43,982 bases of DNA from Acidobacteriota bacterium. GTDB lineage: Bacteria > Acidobacteriota > Terriglobia > Bryobacterales > Bryobacteraceae. A model generated the notes under the pieces. The model was given only the letters and a program-made list of their open reading frames with translations, was not told the DNA's origin and ran no database searches. The position numbers and the translations under genes are program-made. The stretch is taken from positions 1-43,982 of the forward strand of contig JAJYLS010000005.1 in assembly GCA_021787555.1 (NCBI GenBank), in the 5' to 3' direction. Positions 35,412 through 43,707 of the stretch are shown here, piece after piece (the first letter of the stretch is position 1; the number at the start of each line of letters is the position of its first letter).

Positions 35412-36305
35412 TCAGGGCTGGCGGGTGTAGGCCAGGGCGATTACTTTTTTGAATTCCGGGGAATAGACGGCGGAGGTGACTTCGGCTTCGGCGCCGTCCA
35501 CCGCCAGTTTCGTGCCGGGGGCGGGCGGCTCGGCGGCGTCGAGCTCGAGGCGGACGAGTTTGCGGTTCACGTGGCCCTGCGAGCGGATGCGCTCGACGAT
35601 CTCCTGGCCGATGTAGCAGCCCTTGTTGAAGCTCACTGCCTGGAGTTGCTGGGTTTCCTGGGGGAGGTTCTGGTCGGAGATGTCTTCGCCGTAGCGCGGC
35701 CTGCCGTTTTCGATGCGGACGGTGCGGGCGTCTTCGGGCGTGGCGGGGTGGGCGCCGGCGGCCTCGAGCTGGGCCACGATCTCCGGTTTCATCTCCGCGG
35801 CGCACCAGACGCGGAAACCGGGCTGGCCGGTGACGGTGAACGGCAGGACGATGCGGCGGCCTTCCGGCAGGTGGACAGCTTCCGCGGAGGGGCCTTCCAC
35901 GCCGATGGTGGCGGTCTGTCCGGTGACATCTTCGAATTCCACCTGGTCGGCCACCTTGTACTTCAGGAGATGGCGGAGGACTTTTTCGCGGAGCTCCGGT
36001 TCGGTATCGATCAAGAAACTGGAGGGCGCGCGCGAGTACCAGTGGGGATCGGGGAGGCGGAAGATGGAGAGGTCGGCTTCGATGCGGCCCTTGGAAGTGA
36101 GGAGGAAGGCATAGCAGCCGGCGGCGGGGGCGATCTTCTTGATGTCGTTGCTGGTGACGTTGTGAAGGAAGCGGGCGGCATCGCGGCCATGGGCGGTGAG
36201 GCGGCCGCGAGCGCTCAGGTCCAGCCAGGCGACGGCGTGGCGGAGGGCGTGGTAGCCGGAGGTCACGGCAGCGGGCGTCATCCGCGGCGGATTTCCTTCG
36301 GTCAC
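35412..36305 (-). CDS. ygfZ: YgfZ/GcvT-type folate-binding protein
   Basis: Protein of 297 residues of the aminomethyltransferase-like YgfZ family, which supports iron-sulfur cluster maintenance and tRNA modification with tetrahydrofolate. It has the signature KGCYIGQE (YgfZ cysteine motif), LSARGRLTAHGRDAARFLHN, TSKGRIEADLSIF and SQGHVNRKLVRLEL. The GTG start at 36305 overlaps the amidase stop (GTGA), and the transglycosylase lies upstream, so it is the last gene of a cell-wall operon, which is an odd partner set. Confidence 0.88.
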   Translation of the reverse strand: MTEGNPPRMTPAAVTSGYHALRHAVAWLDLSARGRLTAHGRDAARFLHNVTSNDIKKIAPAAGCYAFLLTSKGRIEADLSIFRLPDPHWYSRAPSSFLIDTEPELREKVLRHLLKYKVADQVEFEDVTGQTATIGVEGPSAEAVHLPEGRRIVLPFTVTGQPGFRVWCAAEMKPEIVAQLEAAGAHPATPEDARTVRIENGRPRYGEDISDQNLPQETQQLQAVSFNKGCYIGQEIVERIRSQGHVNRKLVRLELDAAEPPAPGTKLAVDGAEAEVTSAVYSPEFKKVIALAYTRQP

Positions 36306-37747
36306 GGCGTCTTCTTCTCCACGGTCTTCTCGGCCACCTGGAAGTGGCTCAGGCTGTCGGCGTACTTGGAGACGCCGCGGTAGAGCGCTTCGGCGAGCTT
36401 CTGGCGGTAGTCGGACTTGCGCAGGAGGGCCTCCTCGCGTGGATTGGAGAGGAAGCCGATTTCCGCCAGGACCGAGGGCATGTTGGCGCCGATCAGGACG
36501 ACGAACGGCGCTTTCTTCACGCCGCGGTTGCGCGAGCCGGGAAGGGTATGGGCGGAGAAGGCGTAGAGCGCAGTCTGGACGCGGGAGGCGAACTCGCGGG
36601 ATTCCTCGGCCTTGTCGTGCTGGGTGATTTTCTGAATGATGTCGCGGAGCTCGAAGATGGATTTCTGGGAGCTGGCGTTTTCGCGCGCGGCGACGTCGAG
36701 ATCGGCCTTGGAATCGGTGAAGTTCAGGTAAAACGTTTCGATGCCCGTTATGCGCGGATAGGGCGAAGAATTGGCGTGGATGGAGAGGAACAGGTCGGCA
36801 TGCTTATCGTTGGCCAGGGCGGTGCGCGCTTCGAGGGGGATGAAGGTATCGTCAGTGCGGGTGTAGATGACTTCGGAGCCCATGCGCTGCTCGATCAGGG
36901 CGCCGAGGCGCTTGGAGATATCGAGGACCACGTCCTTTTCCAGCAGGCCCTTGGGACCGGAGGTGCCCTGATCGTGGCCGCCGTGGCCGGGGTCGATGAC
37001 CACGCGTTGGATCTTAAGGCCGAGGGCGCGGATGAGGGATTCCTGGCCGCGGCTGGTGTGGCGGGCGGCCTTGCCGGGACCGGGAGGCGGCGTGGCGGCG
37101 GAAGTGACGGGTGCAGGCGTGGGCGAGGGGGCGGGCGCGGGTGACAGAGCGGCGGGGGCCAGGGGCTTAGAAACGGGCTGCGGTTGCGGTCTGGTGGGGA
37201 CCGCGGCCGGTGGGGTCAGCTTAGCGGTCATGAGCGGCGCGACGGCGGTAGGGATGGGAGTGGACAACGCGGGCGGAGACGGCAGCGGCGCGGTGGGTGT
37301 GGTGGGCGTAGTGGGCGTATTGGTCGCCGGTGGTGGTGTGGGCGCGGCCGGATGGCCAAGCCGGAGTTCGACAATCAGGCGGTTGGGGTTGGTAAGCTGC
37401 GAGGGAACGGCTTCGGCACCATCGGCGACGTCCAGGACGATGCGGGTGATGTCGGGCTCGGTTTCGGCCACGCGGATGCGGTGGAGCAGCTTGTCATTCA
37501 CGTTTTCGGTATAGAAGCGGTGGGCGTGGATATGCGGGCGGGCGTAGAGGATGTCGTAATAGATGCGCTCGGGGTTGTGCAGGCGGTCGCCGCGGAACTT
37601 GAAGTCGCCGGAGACCTGGATCACCACGCGGGTGACGCCGTCGAGCGACCAGTGGCGGACGGCGGTGACAAAATAGTGGCGGACGGGACCCGCGCCCTGC
37701 GCCATCAGGATCGAAGTGCAAAACACCAGGGCTGCGATCCGTTTCAT
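36302..37747 (-). CDS. N-acetylmuramoyl-L-alanine amidase with AMIN domain
   Basis: Secreted amidase of 481 residues that cleaves stem peptides from peptidoglycan. Signal peptide, AMIN domain about 25-130 (RVVIQVSGDFKFRGDRLHN, then TRIVLDVADGAEAVP), Pro/Thr-rich linker about 131-230, and Amidase_3 domain from about 250 with zinc ligands in IDPGHGGHDQGT, the Glu of LLEKDVVLDIS, SIHANSS and the catalytic LAEIGFLSN. An AmiC-like localisation role is likely. It lies 7 nt after the lytic transglycosylase gene. Confidence 0.92.
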   Translation of the reverse strand: MKRIAALVFCTSILMAQGAGPVRHYFVTAVRHWSLDGVTRVVIQVSGDFKFRGDRLHNPERIYYDILYARPHIHAHRFYTENVNDKLLHRIRVAETEPDITRIVLDVADGAEAVPSQLTNPNRLIVELRLGHPAAPTPPPATNTPTTPTTPTAPLPSPPALSTPIPTAVAPLMTAKLTPPAAVPTRPQPQPVSKPLAPAALSPAPAPSPTPAPVTSAATPPPGPGKAARHTSRGQESLIRALGLKIQRVVIDPGHGGHDQGTSGPKGLLEKDVVLDISKRLGALIEQRMGSEVIYTRTDDTFIPLEARTALANDKHADLFLSIHANSSPYPRITGIETFYLNFTDSKADLDVAARENASSQKSIFELRDIIQKITQHDKAEESREFASRVQTALYAFSAHTLPGSRNRGVKKAPFVVLIGANMPSVLAEIGFLSNPREEALLRKSDYRQKLAEALYRGVSKYADSLSHFQVAEKTVEKKTP

Positions 37748-37753
37748 ACGTCC

Positions 37754-38500
37754 TTACCTGTTGACGTATCGAACAGTCCCGTCGGATTCAACGATTTGCC
37801 CGATGTGCGCGGGACCGGAAGGGGCAGCGGGGGGTGCGGCGGCCGGGGCGACCGCTGGCTGACGCTCGCGGCTCCGTTCGAGTTGCTTTTCGACGGAAAT
37901 CAGGTAATCCCGGGTTTCCTTGTAGGGGGGAACGTGCCCGCCGTACTTGGCGACGGCGCCTTCGCCGGCGTTGTACGCGGCCAGCGCCAGGGGATAATTC
38001 CAGTTATACAGATCGAGCAAATACTTCAGGTAGCGGGCGCCGCCCTCGATGTTGTCGGCGGGGTTGAAGACATCCGATACGCCGAAGCGGCGGGCGGTGG
38101 ACGGGATGAGTTGCATGAGGCCGAGGGCGCCTTTGGGGGAGATGGCGAAGGGATTGTAAGCGCTTTCGACCTGGATGACGGAATGGATCAACTGAGGTTG
38201 GAGGCCGTTACGGGCGGCGGCCTGGTCGACGAGGTCGTCGATGGCGCGGGGCAGTGCGGGCGGGGGCGGGGGCGCGAGTGCGGCGTCGGAAACGACGCGC
38301 GGGGCGACGACCGTCTCGGCGACGGCGCGCGCGGCCACGGGCTTGGGAGTGACGATCACGCTTCTCACCAGCCTACCGGTACGGGGATCGGCGCGAACCA
38401 CGCTGGTGATGCGGCGCGGAGCGCCGGCCGCATCGGCCGCCCAAATCGCGGACGCCGCGAGGACCGGGATCCCAATCAATTTAAAACAGGATGATAGCAA
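37754..38500 (-). CDS. Lytic transglycosylase (SLT family)
   Basis: Secreted glycan-strand lyase of 248 residues. N-terminal signal, a Pro/Ala-rich linker, then the SLT domain with catalytic E112 (QVESAYNPFA), GALGLMQLIPSTARRFGV and LALAAYNAGEGAV. The C-terminus (GQIVESDGTVRYVNR) recalls DUF4124-type tails. It starts with TTG 38500, supported by GGAG about 9 nt upstream; no better start exists. Divergent from mobA; heads the amidase-YgfZ operon. Confidence 0.9.
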   Translation of the reverse strand: MLSSCFKLIGIPVLAASAIWAADAAGAPRRITSVVRADPRTGRLVRSVIVTPKPVAARAVAETVVAPRVVSDAALAPPPPPALPRAIDDLVDQAAARNGLQPQLIHSVIQVESAYNPFAISPKGALGLMQLIPSTARRFGVSDVFNPADNIEGGARYLKYLLDLYNWNYPLALAAYNAGEGAVAKYGGHVPPYKETRDYLISVEKQLERSRERQPAVAPAAAPPAAPSGPAHIGQIVESDGTVRYVNR

Positions 38501-38562
38501 ATTGTTTCGCTCCTGTATACTCTACCGGCACGATTCGGACGCGGACCCGCGAACCCCAATGT

Positions 38563-38568
38563 TATCAT
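38563..38568 (+). promoter_or_regulatory. -10 box TATCAT, 6 nt before GTG of mobA
   Basis: TATCAT at 38563-38568, six nt, then GTG 38575. No Shine-Dalgarno sequence. Candidate leaderless promoter. Confidence 0.45.
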
Positions 38569-38574
38569 TTTCGT

Positions 38575-39141
38575 GTGGATTTCGGGGCCGCGGACAAGTG
38601 CGCGGGGTACGTGCTGGTGGGTGGGCGCAGCTCGCGGATGGGGCGGGACAAAGCCTTTCTGCCGTTTCGCGGGGGCGTGCTGGCCGGCGCGGTGGCGCGG
38701 GCGGTGGCGGAAGCAGCGGGGAGCGCGGTGCTGGTGGGAAATCCGGCGATCGGGATCGGATATCCCGCGATTCCGGATCTGTATCCGGGCGAGGGGCCGC
38801 TGGGCGGCATCCTGACGGCGCTCCGGCACACCTCCGCGGACTGGAACGCGATCGTAGCTTGCGATTTGCCGGACCTGGGGGCCGCACTGCTGCGCGAATT
38901 GCTGCGCGAGGCGCGGCGGCGCGATGCGGGCGTGCTGATGGCGGCGGGGCGTTCGGGGCAGGCGGAGCCGCTGTGCGCGGTCTACCACCGGAGGGTGCTG
39001 GCGGCGCTGGAAGAGGCGTTCGGGCGCGGCATCCGCAAGATCACGGAAGCGGCGCGGAACGAGATGCAGGTGGCGGCGGTGGAATGCGAGTTGCACAACG
39101 TTAATACCCCGGAGGATTGGGCGGGTTATGCAGGCAAATGA
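38575..39141 (+). CDS. mobA: Molybdenum cofactor guanylyltransferase
   Basis: Nucleotidyltransferase of about 188 residues that joins GMP to molybdopterin to give the bis-MGD cofactor. Visible motifs: GYVLVGGRSSRMGRDKAFLP (the usual LAGGxSxRMGxDK with a Val-for-Ala change), VGNPAIGIGYPAI, YPGEGPLGGI and ACDLPDL. GTG 38575 is preferred; the frame continues upstream to 38491 without homology. It overlaps the ABC ATPase gene by 14 nt. No other moa/moe genes here. Confidence 0.88.
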   Translation: MDFGAADKCAGYVLVGGRSSRMGRDKAFLPFRGGVLAGAVARAVAEAAGSAVLVGNPAIGIGYPAIPDLYPGEGPLGGILTALRHTSADWNAIVACDLPDLGAALLRELLREARRRDAGVLMAAGRSGQAEPLCAVYHRRVLAALEEAFGRGIRKITEAARNEMQVAAVECELHNVNTPEDWAGYAGK

Positions 39142-39889
39142 TCCCTACCCGCATTACATCGAATTCCGGCACGTTCATAAGACGTTCGACAAGCCGGTTT
39201 TGGTCGATGTGAATTTTCACGTGGACGCGGGGGAGACGGTGGCCATCATCGGGCGCAGCGGGGTGGGGAAATCGGTGACGCTGTCGCACATCATGGGTTT
39301 TCTGAAGCCGGACAGCGGGCGGGTGATCGTGGCGCACGAGGACATCACCGATATGGGGGAAGAGGACCTGCGCCGCATCCGCAGGAAAGTGACCATGGTG
39401 TTTCAGTCGGGGGCTCTGTTCGATTCCATGACGGTGGCGGAGAACATTCTGTTTTCGCTGGAGCTGCGGGAGGATTACGACCAGCGGAACAAGGAAGACG
39501 TGGTGAACGGGCTGCTGCACCTGGTGGACATTCCGCAAGCCAGGGACATGTACCCGGCGGACCTTTCCACGGGATACAAACGCGCGGTGGCGATTGCGCG
39601 GGCTCTGGCGGCGCAGCCGCAATGCGTGCTGTACGACGAGCCGACCACCATGGTGGACCCGATCATGTCGGACCACATGGGCGACCTGATCGTGCGGCTG
39701 AAGAAGCAGTTGCGGCTGACGGCGATCGTGGTGACGCACGACCTGGACCTGATGTACAAAGTGGCGGACCGGGTGGTGTTCCTGTACGAAGGGCAGGTGA
39801 TTTTTTTCGGCCCGGTCGGGGATCTCCAGCGGTCGGACCACCCGCACATACGAGCGTTTCTGGAGATGGATCGCGTTGTTCGGGTATAG
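39128..39889 (+). CDS. ABC transporter ATPase, MlaF-like
   Basis: ATP-binding subunit of 253 residues. Walker A GRSGVGKSVT, Q-loop VFQSGALFDSMT, Walker B CVLYDEPTTMVDP, H-loop VVVTHDLDLM. The signature is LSTGYKRAVAIARAL rather than LSGGxxxRV, and the D-loop is MVDP. Motif order and the Q-loop are MlaF-like (lipid transport from the outer leaflet). No MlaE permease or MCE protein is adjacent, so partners must lie elsewhere. The gene begins inside the end of mobA. Confidence 0.87.
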   Translation: MQANDPYPHYIEFRHVHKTFDKPVLVDVNFHVDAGETVAIIGRSGVGKSVTLSHIMGFLKPDSGRVIVAHEDITDMGEEDLRRIRRKVTMVFQSGALFDSMTVAENILFSLELREDYDQRNKEDVVNGLLHLVDIPQARDMYPADLSTGYKRAVAIARALAAQPQCVLYDEPTTMVDPIMSDHMGDLIVRLKKQLRLTAIVVTHDLDLMYKVADRVVFLYEGQVIFFGPVGDLQRSDHPHIRAFLEMDRVVRV

Positions 39890-40079
39890 AGTGTCACGGT
39901 CGCGGACGGCTCCGTACGCAGGCATACACGCCCGTGCGCGAATCGTACATTTTGGTGCGCGGATACACACCAGGACGGGAGTTTCCGGAATAAACTTCAA
40001 AGCGATTAGCCGATAACCTGGGATTAGGCGGGGTATGCGGGAGATCGTTTAATCTTTGTGGGTGAGCTCCGGAAAGCTT

Positions 40080-40463
40080 GTGCAAGGGAAAAACGCAATT
40101 CTCGTCGTGGATGACGAGCCAGGGGTCCTCCGCGTGGCCACGGCAGCAGTTGGGACCGCAGGCTACCGCGTCATTGTTGCTGGAGACGGAACCGCCGCGT
40201 GGGAGGAGTGGCTGACGCACCGCGAGGAAATCTGCCTGGTGCTGAGCGACGTGGTGATGCCGGAGATGGACGGGCTGGCGCTGGCGGAGAAGATTCTGGA
40301 AGCCGACCCGGCGGCGAAGATCCTAATGATGTCGGGGTACTCGGACGCGGCGCTGGAGGTACGCGCGCGGAAGACGCTGCCGTTCATCCGGAAGCCGTTT
40401 CTGACGGGGGACCTGCTGCGCAAGATCGGGTCCATGACGGACGGGGCGCGGCCGGCGCGATAG
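40080..40463 (+). CDS. Single-domain response regulator (CheY-like)
   Basis: Receiver protein of about 127 residues without an output domain. The acidic pocket ILVVDDEP, phosphoacceptor region CLVLSDVVMPEMDG, MMSGYSDAA and the conserved Lys of FIRKPF are present. Start is uncertain: GTG 40080 gives the typical short N-terminus; in-frame GTG 40062 and TTG 40056 are alternatives. No kinase is adjacent. It likely acts by protein-protein contact. Confidence 0.85.
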   Translation: MQGKNAILVVDDEPGVLRVATAAVGTAGYRVIVAGDGTAAWEEWLTHREEICLVLSDVVMPEMDGLALAEKILEADPAAKILMMSGYSDAALEVRARKTLPFIRKPFLTGDLLRKIGSMTDGARPAR

Positions 40464-40523
40464 GACCGGCGGTCAGCGCGGCGCAGATGAATTGCGCTAT
40501 GCTCGTGATTCAAAGGAGAACAG

Positions 40524-41393
40524 ATGCGCCGAAGAGATTTGGTCTCGATGCTCGCGCTTTCCGCCGTGCCCAGGGGGCTCCCAGCTGCGCAGAGCGGCCC
40601 CAAGCTTAGCTCCGTCATAAAGAAGGGGCGGCTGAAACAGGGAGTCACCAAGGGCGTATTCGGCCGGAAGATCGATTTCGAGAGCCAGTGCCGGATTGCC
40701 GCCGAGTTGGGATGCAAGGGGTTCGACCTGACGCGCCCCGAGGAATGGCCGACGGTGAAGAAGTACGGGCTGGTTCCGACCATATGGCCCAACGGGCCTG
40801 GCGGCACAATCAAGGACGGGCTGAACCGGAAGGAGAATCACGCGCGGCTGGAGAAGGCCATGCACGATGCGCTGGACCAGGCGGCGGCCAACGGGGTGCC
40901 GAATGTCATCTGTTTTTCCGGCGTCCGCGCCGGAATGGACGACCGCACGGGCGCGGACAACTGCGTGGAATTCCTGAACAAGGTGAAGGCGCACGCGGAA
41001 GACAAGGGTGTGACGATCTGCATGGAGTACCTGAACAGCAAGGTCAACCACCCGGACTACATGTTCGACCACATCACCTGGGGCGTGGACGTGATGAAGC
41101 GCGTCAATTCGCCGCAGTCGAAGATCCTGTTCGACATCTACCACGGGCAGATCATGGACGGGGACATCGTGCGGAACATCCGGACCTACTACCAGTGGAT
41201 CGGGCACTTCCACACGGGCGGGAACCCGGGGCGGCACGACATCGACGAGACGCAGGAGCTGAATTACCGGTTCATTGCGCAGTCGATCGTGGAGTTGGGC
41301 TACACGGGATACCTGTCGCACGAATACTCGCCGTGGCCGGGGCACGAGCCGGTAGCTGTATTGAAAAAGGCGATGACGATCTGCGACGTGTAG
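40524..41393 (+). CDS. Tat-exported sugar isomerase/epimerase-like TIM-barrel protein
   Basis: Protein of 289 residues with a twin-arginine-like leader (MRRRDLVSMLALSAVPRGLP) and an AP-endonuclease-2/hydroxypyruvate-isomerase-like TIM barrel. Metal site residues fit: CMEYLN, FDIYHGQIMDGD, HFHTGGNPGRHDIDETQELN and SHEYSPWPG. ATG 40524 has AAAGGAG directly upstream. Periplasmic localisation is inferred from the leader. Substrate unknown; acidobacterial genomes hold many paralogues. Confidence 0.85.
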   Translation: MRRRDLVSMLALSAVPRGLPAAQSGPKLSSVIKKGRLKQGVTKGVFGRKIDFESQCRIAAELGCKGFDLTRPEEWPTVKKYGLVPTIWPNGPGGTIKDGLNRKENHARLEKAMHDALDQAAANGVPNVICFSGVRAGMDDRTGADNCVEFLNKVKAHAEDKGVTICMEYLNSKVNHPDYMFDHITWGVDVMKRVNSPQSKILFDIYHGQIMDGDIVRNIRTYYQWIGHFHTGGNPGRHDIDETQELNYRFIAQSIVELGYTGYLSHEYSPWPGHEPVAVLKKAMTICDV

Positions 41394-41434
41394 GCCCGCT
41401 ACTTTCCGGCGCCGCTCCGGGGGTTAGGGTGGCG

Positions 41435-41827
41435 CTATAGCGCCACCGTTTCCCGCTCCCAGGCCGAATGCGAGCACGCATTGTAGAGAATGCGCCGCAC
41501 CTCCGGCTCGTACAGCGGTTGGGCCAGCACGTCATAAGCGCCCAGGTTCAATGCTTCCGCCCAAAACCGGGCATCCGCCTGGGGATCGGTGACAATCACT
41601 TCGAGCTCACGTGGGGACTCGCGAACCAGGTGCAGGACATCTACCCAGTTCCCATCGGGGAGAGCGGCTTCCGTCAGAACAACATCATAGTTTTCCTGTT
41701 GAAGCTTGGTGCGCGCATGGTGCAGTGTTTCTGCATAGTCCATCGCCAGGGGGAGTGACCGCAGCATGTGCGTTAGGTGGCGGGCATCTTCCGAATGCCC
41801 GGAAATAAATAGTATCCGGGATCTCAT
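41435..41827 (-). CDS. Receiver-like protein with altered phosphorylation site
   Basis: Protein of 130 residues with receiver fold order. The usual DD pocket is SGHSED, the phosphoacceptor position reads VVLTEAALPDGNW (Glu for Asp), and the conserved Lys is Gln (VLAQPL). Phosphotransfer is therefore unlikely; Glu may mimic the phosphorylated state. AAGGAG lies 8 nt before ATG 41827. No output domain. It is convergent with the isomerase-like gene 41 nt away. Confidence 0.8.
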   Translation of the reverse strand: MRSRILFISGHSEDARHLTHMLRSLPLAMDYAETLHHARTKLQQENYDVVLTEAALPDGNWVDVLHLVRESPRELEVIVTDPQADARFWAEALNLGAYDVLAQPLYEPEVRRILYNACSHSAWERETVAL

Positions 41828-42061
41828 TATGCACGCTCCTTCTTTTTTCTTAATCTACTTTAATTCTAGCCCGCTCGTGAGTACCTACGATGACAATTTC
41901 CCGAAAATACGGTAAAAAGCTTACGAATCCAGGCAGCTCCCGCAGCGTGCCGGCCGGCTGTCACAAATCCGCCGCTGCCAGCCGTTTTCAGATTGGTTCC
42001 GGAAACATTCGCCAGCCACATGCGTCAAAAGCGTTTACAAGTTTTTACAGGAGAATCCTTT

Positions 42062-43006
42062 ATGTTCCGTGCCGCCGGTGCCGCCCTGCTTCTCTGTACG
42101 TCCATCGCCTTGGGACAGCAGGCTAACCCCAAGCTTACGTTTGAAGTAGCTTCCATTAAGCCGGCCGCTCCGCAAGCCATCGGCCGCATGATGATGGGCG
42201 GGGGCGGCGGTCCGGGAACCCCCGATCCCGGCCGGATGCGCTTCACCAACATGCCGCTGCGATTGCTGATCACGCGCGCCTACAACGTGCAGCCCTTTCA
42301 GGTTTCCGGCCCTTCCTGGATGAACGACGACCGCTTCGACGTGATCGCCAAAGTGCCCCATGGCGCCACCAAGGAGGATGCCCTTGTAATGCTTCAGAAC
42401 ATGCTGGCGGACCGCTTCAAACTGAAGCTGCACAAGGAAAGTAAGGAAGCGCCCATTTACGAACTGGTGGTGGCCAAGGGGGGCATCAAGATGAAGAAGT
42501 CGGAGAAAAGTGCGGCGATGCCGGGCGAAGGCGCGGGTGGTCCTCCGCCCGGCCCTCCTCCCCCGGATCAGCAGGTCCCTGACAAAGGTGGACCCCGAGG
42601 AATGCCGAAGATGGGGATAATGATGAGCGCTAATACCAACCGGCTGCGCATGCAGGGCGATGCCATGAACATGGCCCGCCTGGCCGACCTTCTGAGCATG
42701 CCGCTGGGCCGCCCGGTAGTCGATAAGACCGGCCTGACCGGCGCTTACGACATTGCGCTCGAATTCTCTCCCGAAGGCTTGGGGATGATGCGCGCGGGAC
42801 CCGGGCCTATGATGATGGGGCCGCCGCCGGGAGGCGGACCCGCGGGAGCGGGCCCCGGGACTGAAGCTCCTCGCGACGCGAACGATTCCGGCCCTACCAT
42901 CTTCACCGCGCTCCAGGAGCAACTCGGCCTCAAGCTGGAATCGCGCAAGGGGCCGGTCGAGCTGTTGGTGGTCGATAGCGTGGAGAAGATGCCGACGGAG
43001 AATTAG
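42062..43006 (+). CDS. TIGR03435 family secreted protein
   Basis: Exported protein of 314 residues. Signal peptide MFRAAGAALLLCTSIALGQQ, then the TIGR03435 pattern: FEVASIKPAAP, MRFTNMPLRLLITRAYNVQP, GPSWMNDDRFDVIAKVP, MLQNMLADRFKLKLHKESKE and the closing LGLKLESRKGPVELLVVDSV. A Gly/Pro/Met-rich stretch lies in the middle (PGEGAGGPPPGPPPPDQ). AGGAGA lies 7 nt before ATG 42062. This family expanded in Solibacter-like genomes; its function is unknown. Confidence 0.92.
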   Translation: MFRAAGAALLLCTSIALGQQANPKLTFEVASIKPAAPQAIGRMMMGGGGGPGTPDPGRMRFTNMPLRLLITRAYNVQPFQVSGPSWMNDDRFDVIAKVPHGATKEDALVMLQNMLADRFKLKLHKESKEAPIYELVVAKGGIKMKKSEKSAAMPGEGAGGPPPGPPPPDQQVPDKGGPRGMPKMGIMMSANTNRLRMQGDAMNMARLADLLSMPLGRPVVDKTGLTGAYDIALEFSPEGLGMMRAGPGPMMMGPPPGGGPAGAGPGTEAPRDANDSGPTIFTALQEQLGLKLESRKGPVELLVVDSVEKMPTEN

Positions 43007-43304
43007 AGCGGGTCGAACACTTCGGAGAGCGGTACATAATCAATGGCGGCGCTTCGAAGGTATCGATACGCGGGTCTTCGAGGGTCGCGCAAACATCGGG
43101 AACGCGGATCCGGGTTTTGGCTGTTCGAACTCGCATCGACGGCCAGACATACAAGTCCGGATGCGGCCCTCGCAGCCCCACGATGAGGTTCCGGAGAACG
43201 GCGCTGTGCGGCCGCAGACCGACGTTCCGCTCCACCAGCGCTCCGTCTACGTATTCCCGGTCGGGCGAATACGAACCGTGCGAGTACTCGTTGAGGGAGA
43301 TCAT
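43003..43304 (-). pseudogene. Uma2-family nuclease remnant with internal deletion
   Basis: The N-terminal half of a Uma2/DUF820 protein is intact (MISLNEYSHGSYSPDREYVD, then GALVERNVGLRPHSAV, with the metal-site PDV in RIRVPDVCATLED). After EAPPLI the frame loses homology, and another frame gives DYVPLSEVFDPL then TAA at 43003-43005, resembling the normal Uma2 C-terminus. The middle, including the ExK half of the active site, is missing, so the protein is dead. The tail overlaps the stop of the convergent TIGR03435 gene. Confidence 0.75.
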
Positions 43305-43308
43305 TACC

Positions 43309-43707
43309 TCATGCGCCTCGCTGTGCCAGGTGGTCCTTGAGGATGCAGCGGTCCATGACCACCTCCAGCCCGGCGGCTTCCGCCCGCCGCGCGGCCTCTT
43401 CGTGGACCACGCCCTCCTGCATCCAGATCACCTTGGCGCCCTTGCGGATGGCCGCCTCGACAATCTCCGGCACGAACTCCGGCCGCCGGAAGATATCCAC
43501 GATGTCCACCGGCTCGGGCACGGCGTCCAGGTCCGGCCAGGCGCGCTCGCCCAGCACTTCGCTCTCGAACGGGTTCACGGGAATGATGCGGTATCCGGCG
43601 CGCTGCATATACTGCGCCACTCCGAAACTGGGCCGGTACCGCTTGTTCGATAGCCCCACGACCGCGATGGTCCGCGCGGTGTTCAGAATCTCCGCGATCT
43701 TCTTCAT
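43309..43707 (-). CDS. CoA-binding domain protein (YccU-like)
   Basis: Rossmann-fold protein of 132 residues: TIAVVGLSNKRYRPSFGVAQ, YRIIPVNPFESEVLGERAW, VDIVDIFRRPEFVPEI and VIWMQEGVVHEEAARRAEA, ending near DRCILKDHL. This is the stand-alone CoA_binding_2 family, which binds CoA; its physiological role is unclear. ATG 43707 is the true start; the frame runs far upstream in arginine-rich sequence antisense to no gene. It overlaps the pseudouridine synthase stop by 4 nt. Confidence 0.88.
   Translation of the reverse strand: MKKIAEILNTARTIAVVGLSNKRYRPSFGVAQYMQRAGYRIIPVNPFESEVLGERAWPDLDAVPEPVDIVDIFRRPEFVPEIVEAAIRKGAKVIWMQEGVVHEEAARRAEAAGLEVVMDRCILKDHLAQRGA

Noticed and set aside
39890-40079. Diverged direct repeat of an ATACAC-type unit after the MlaF-like gene
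   Set aside because: Only about 13 of 18 positions match between two copies; too weak to call an element.
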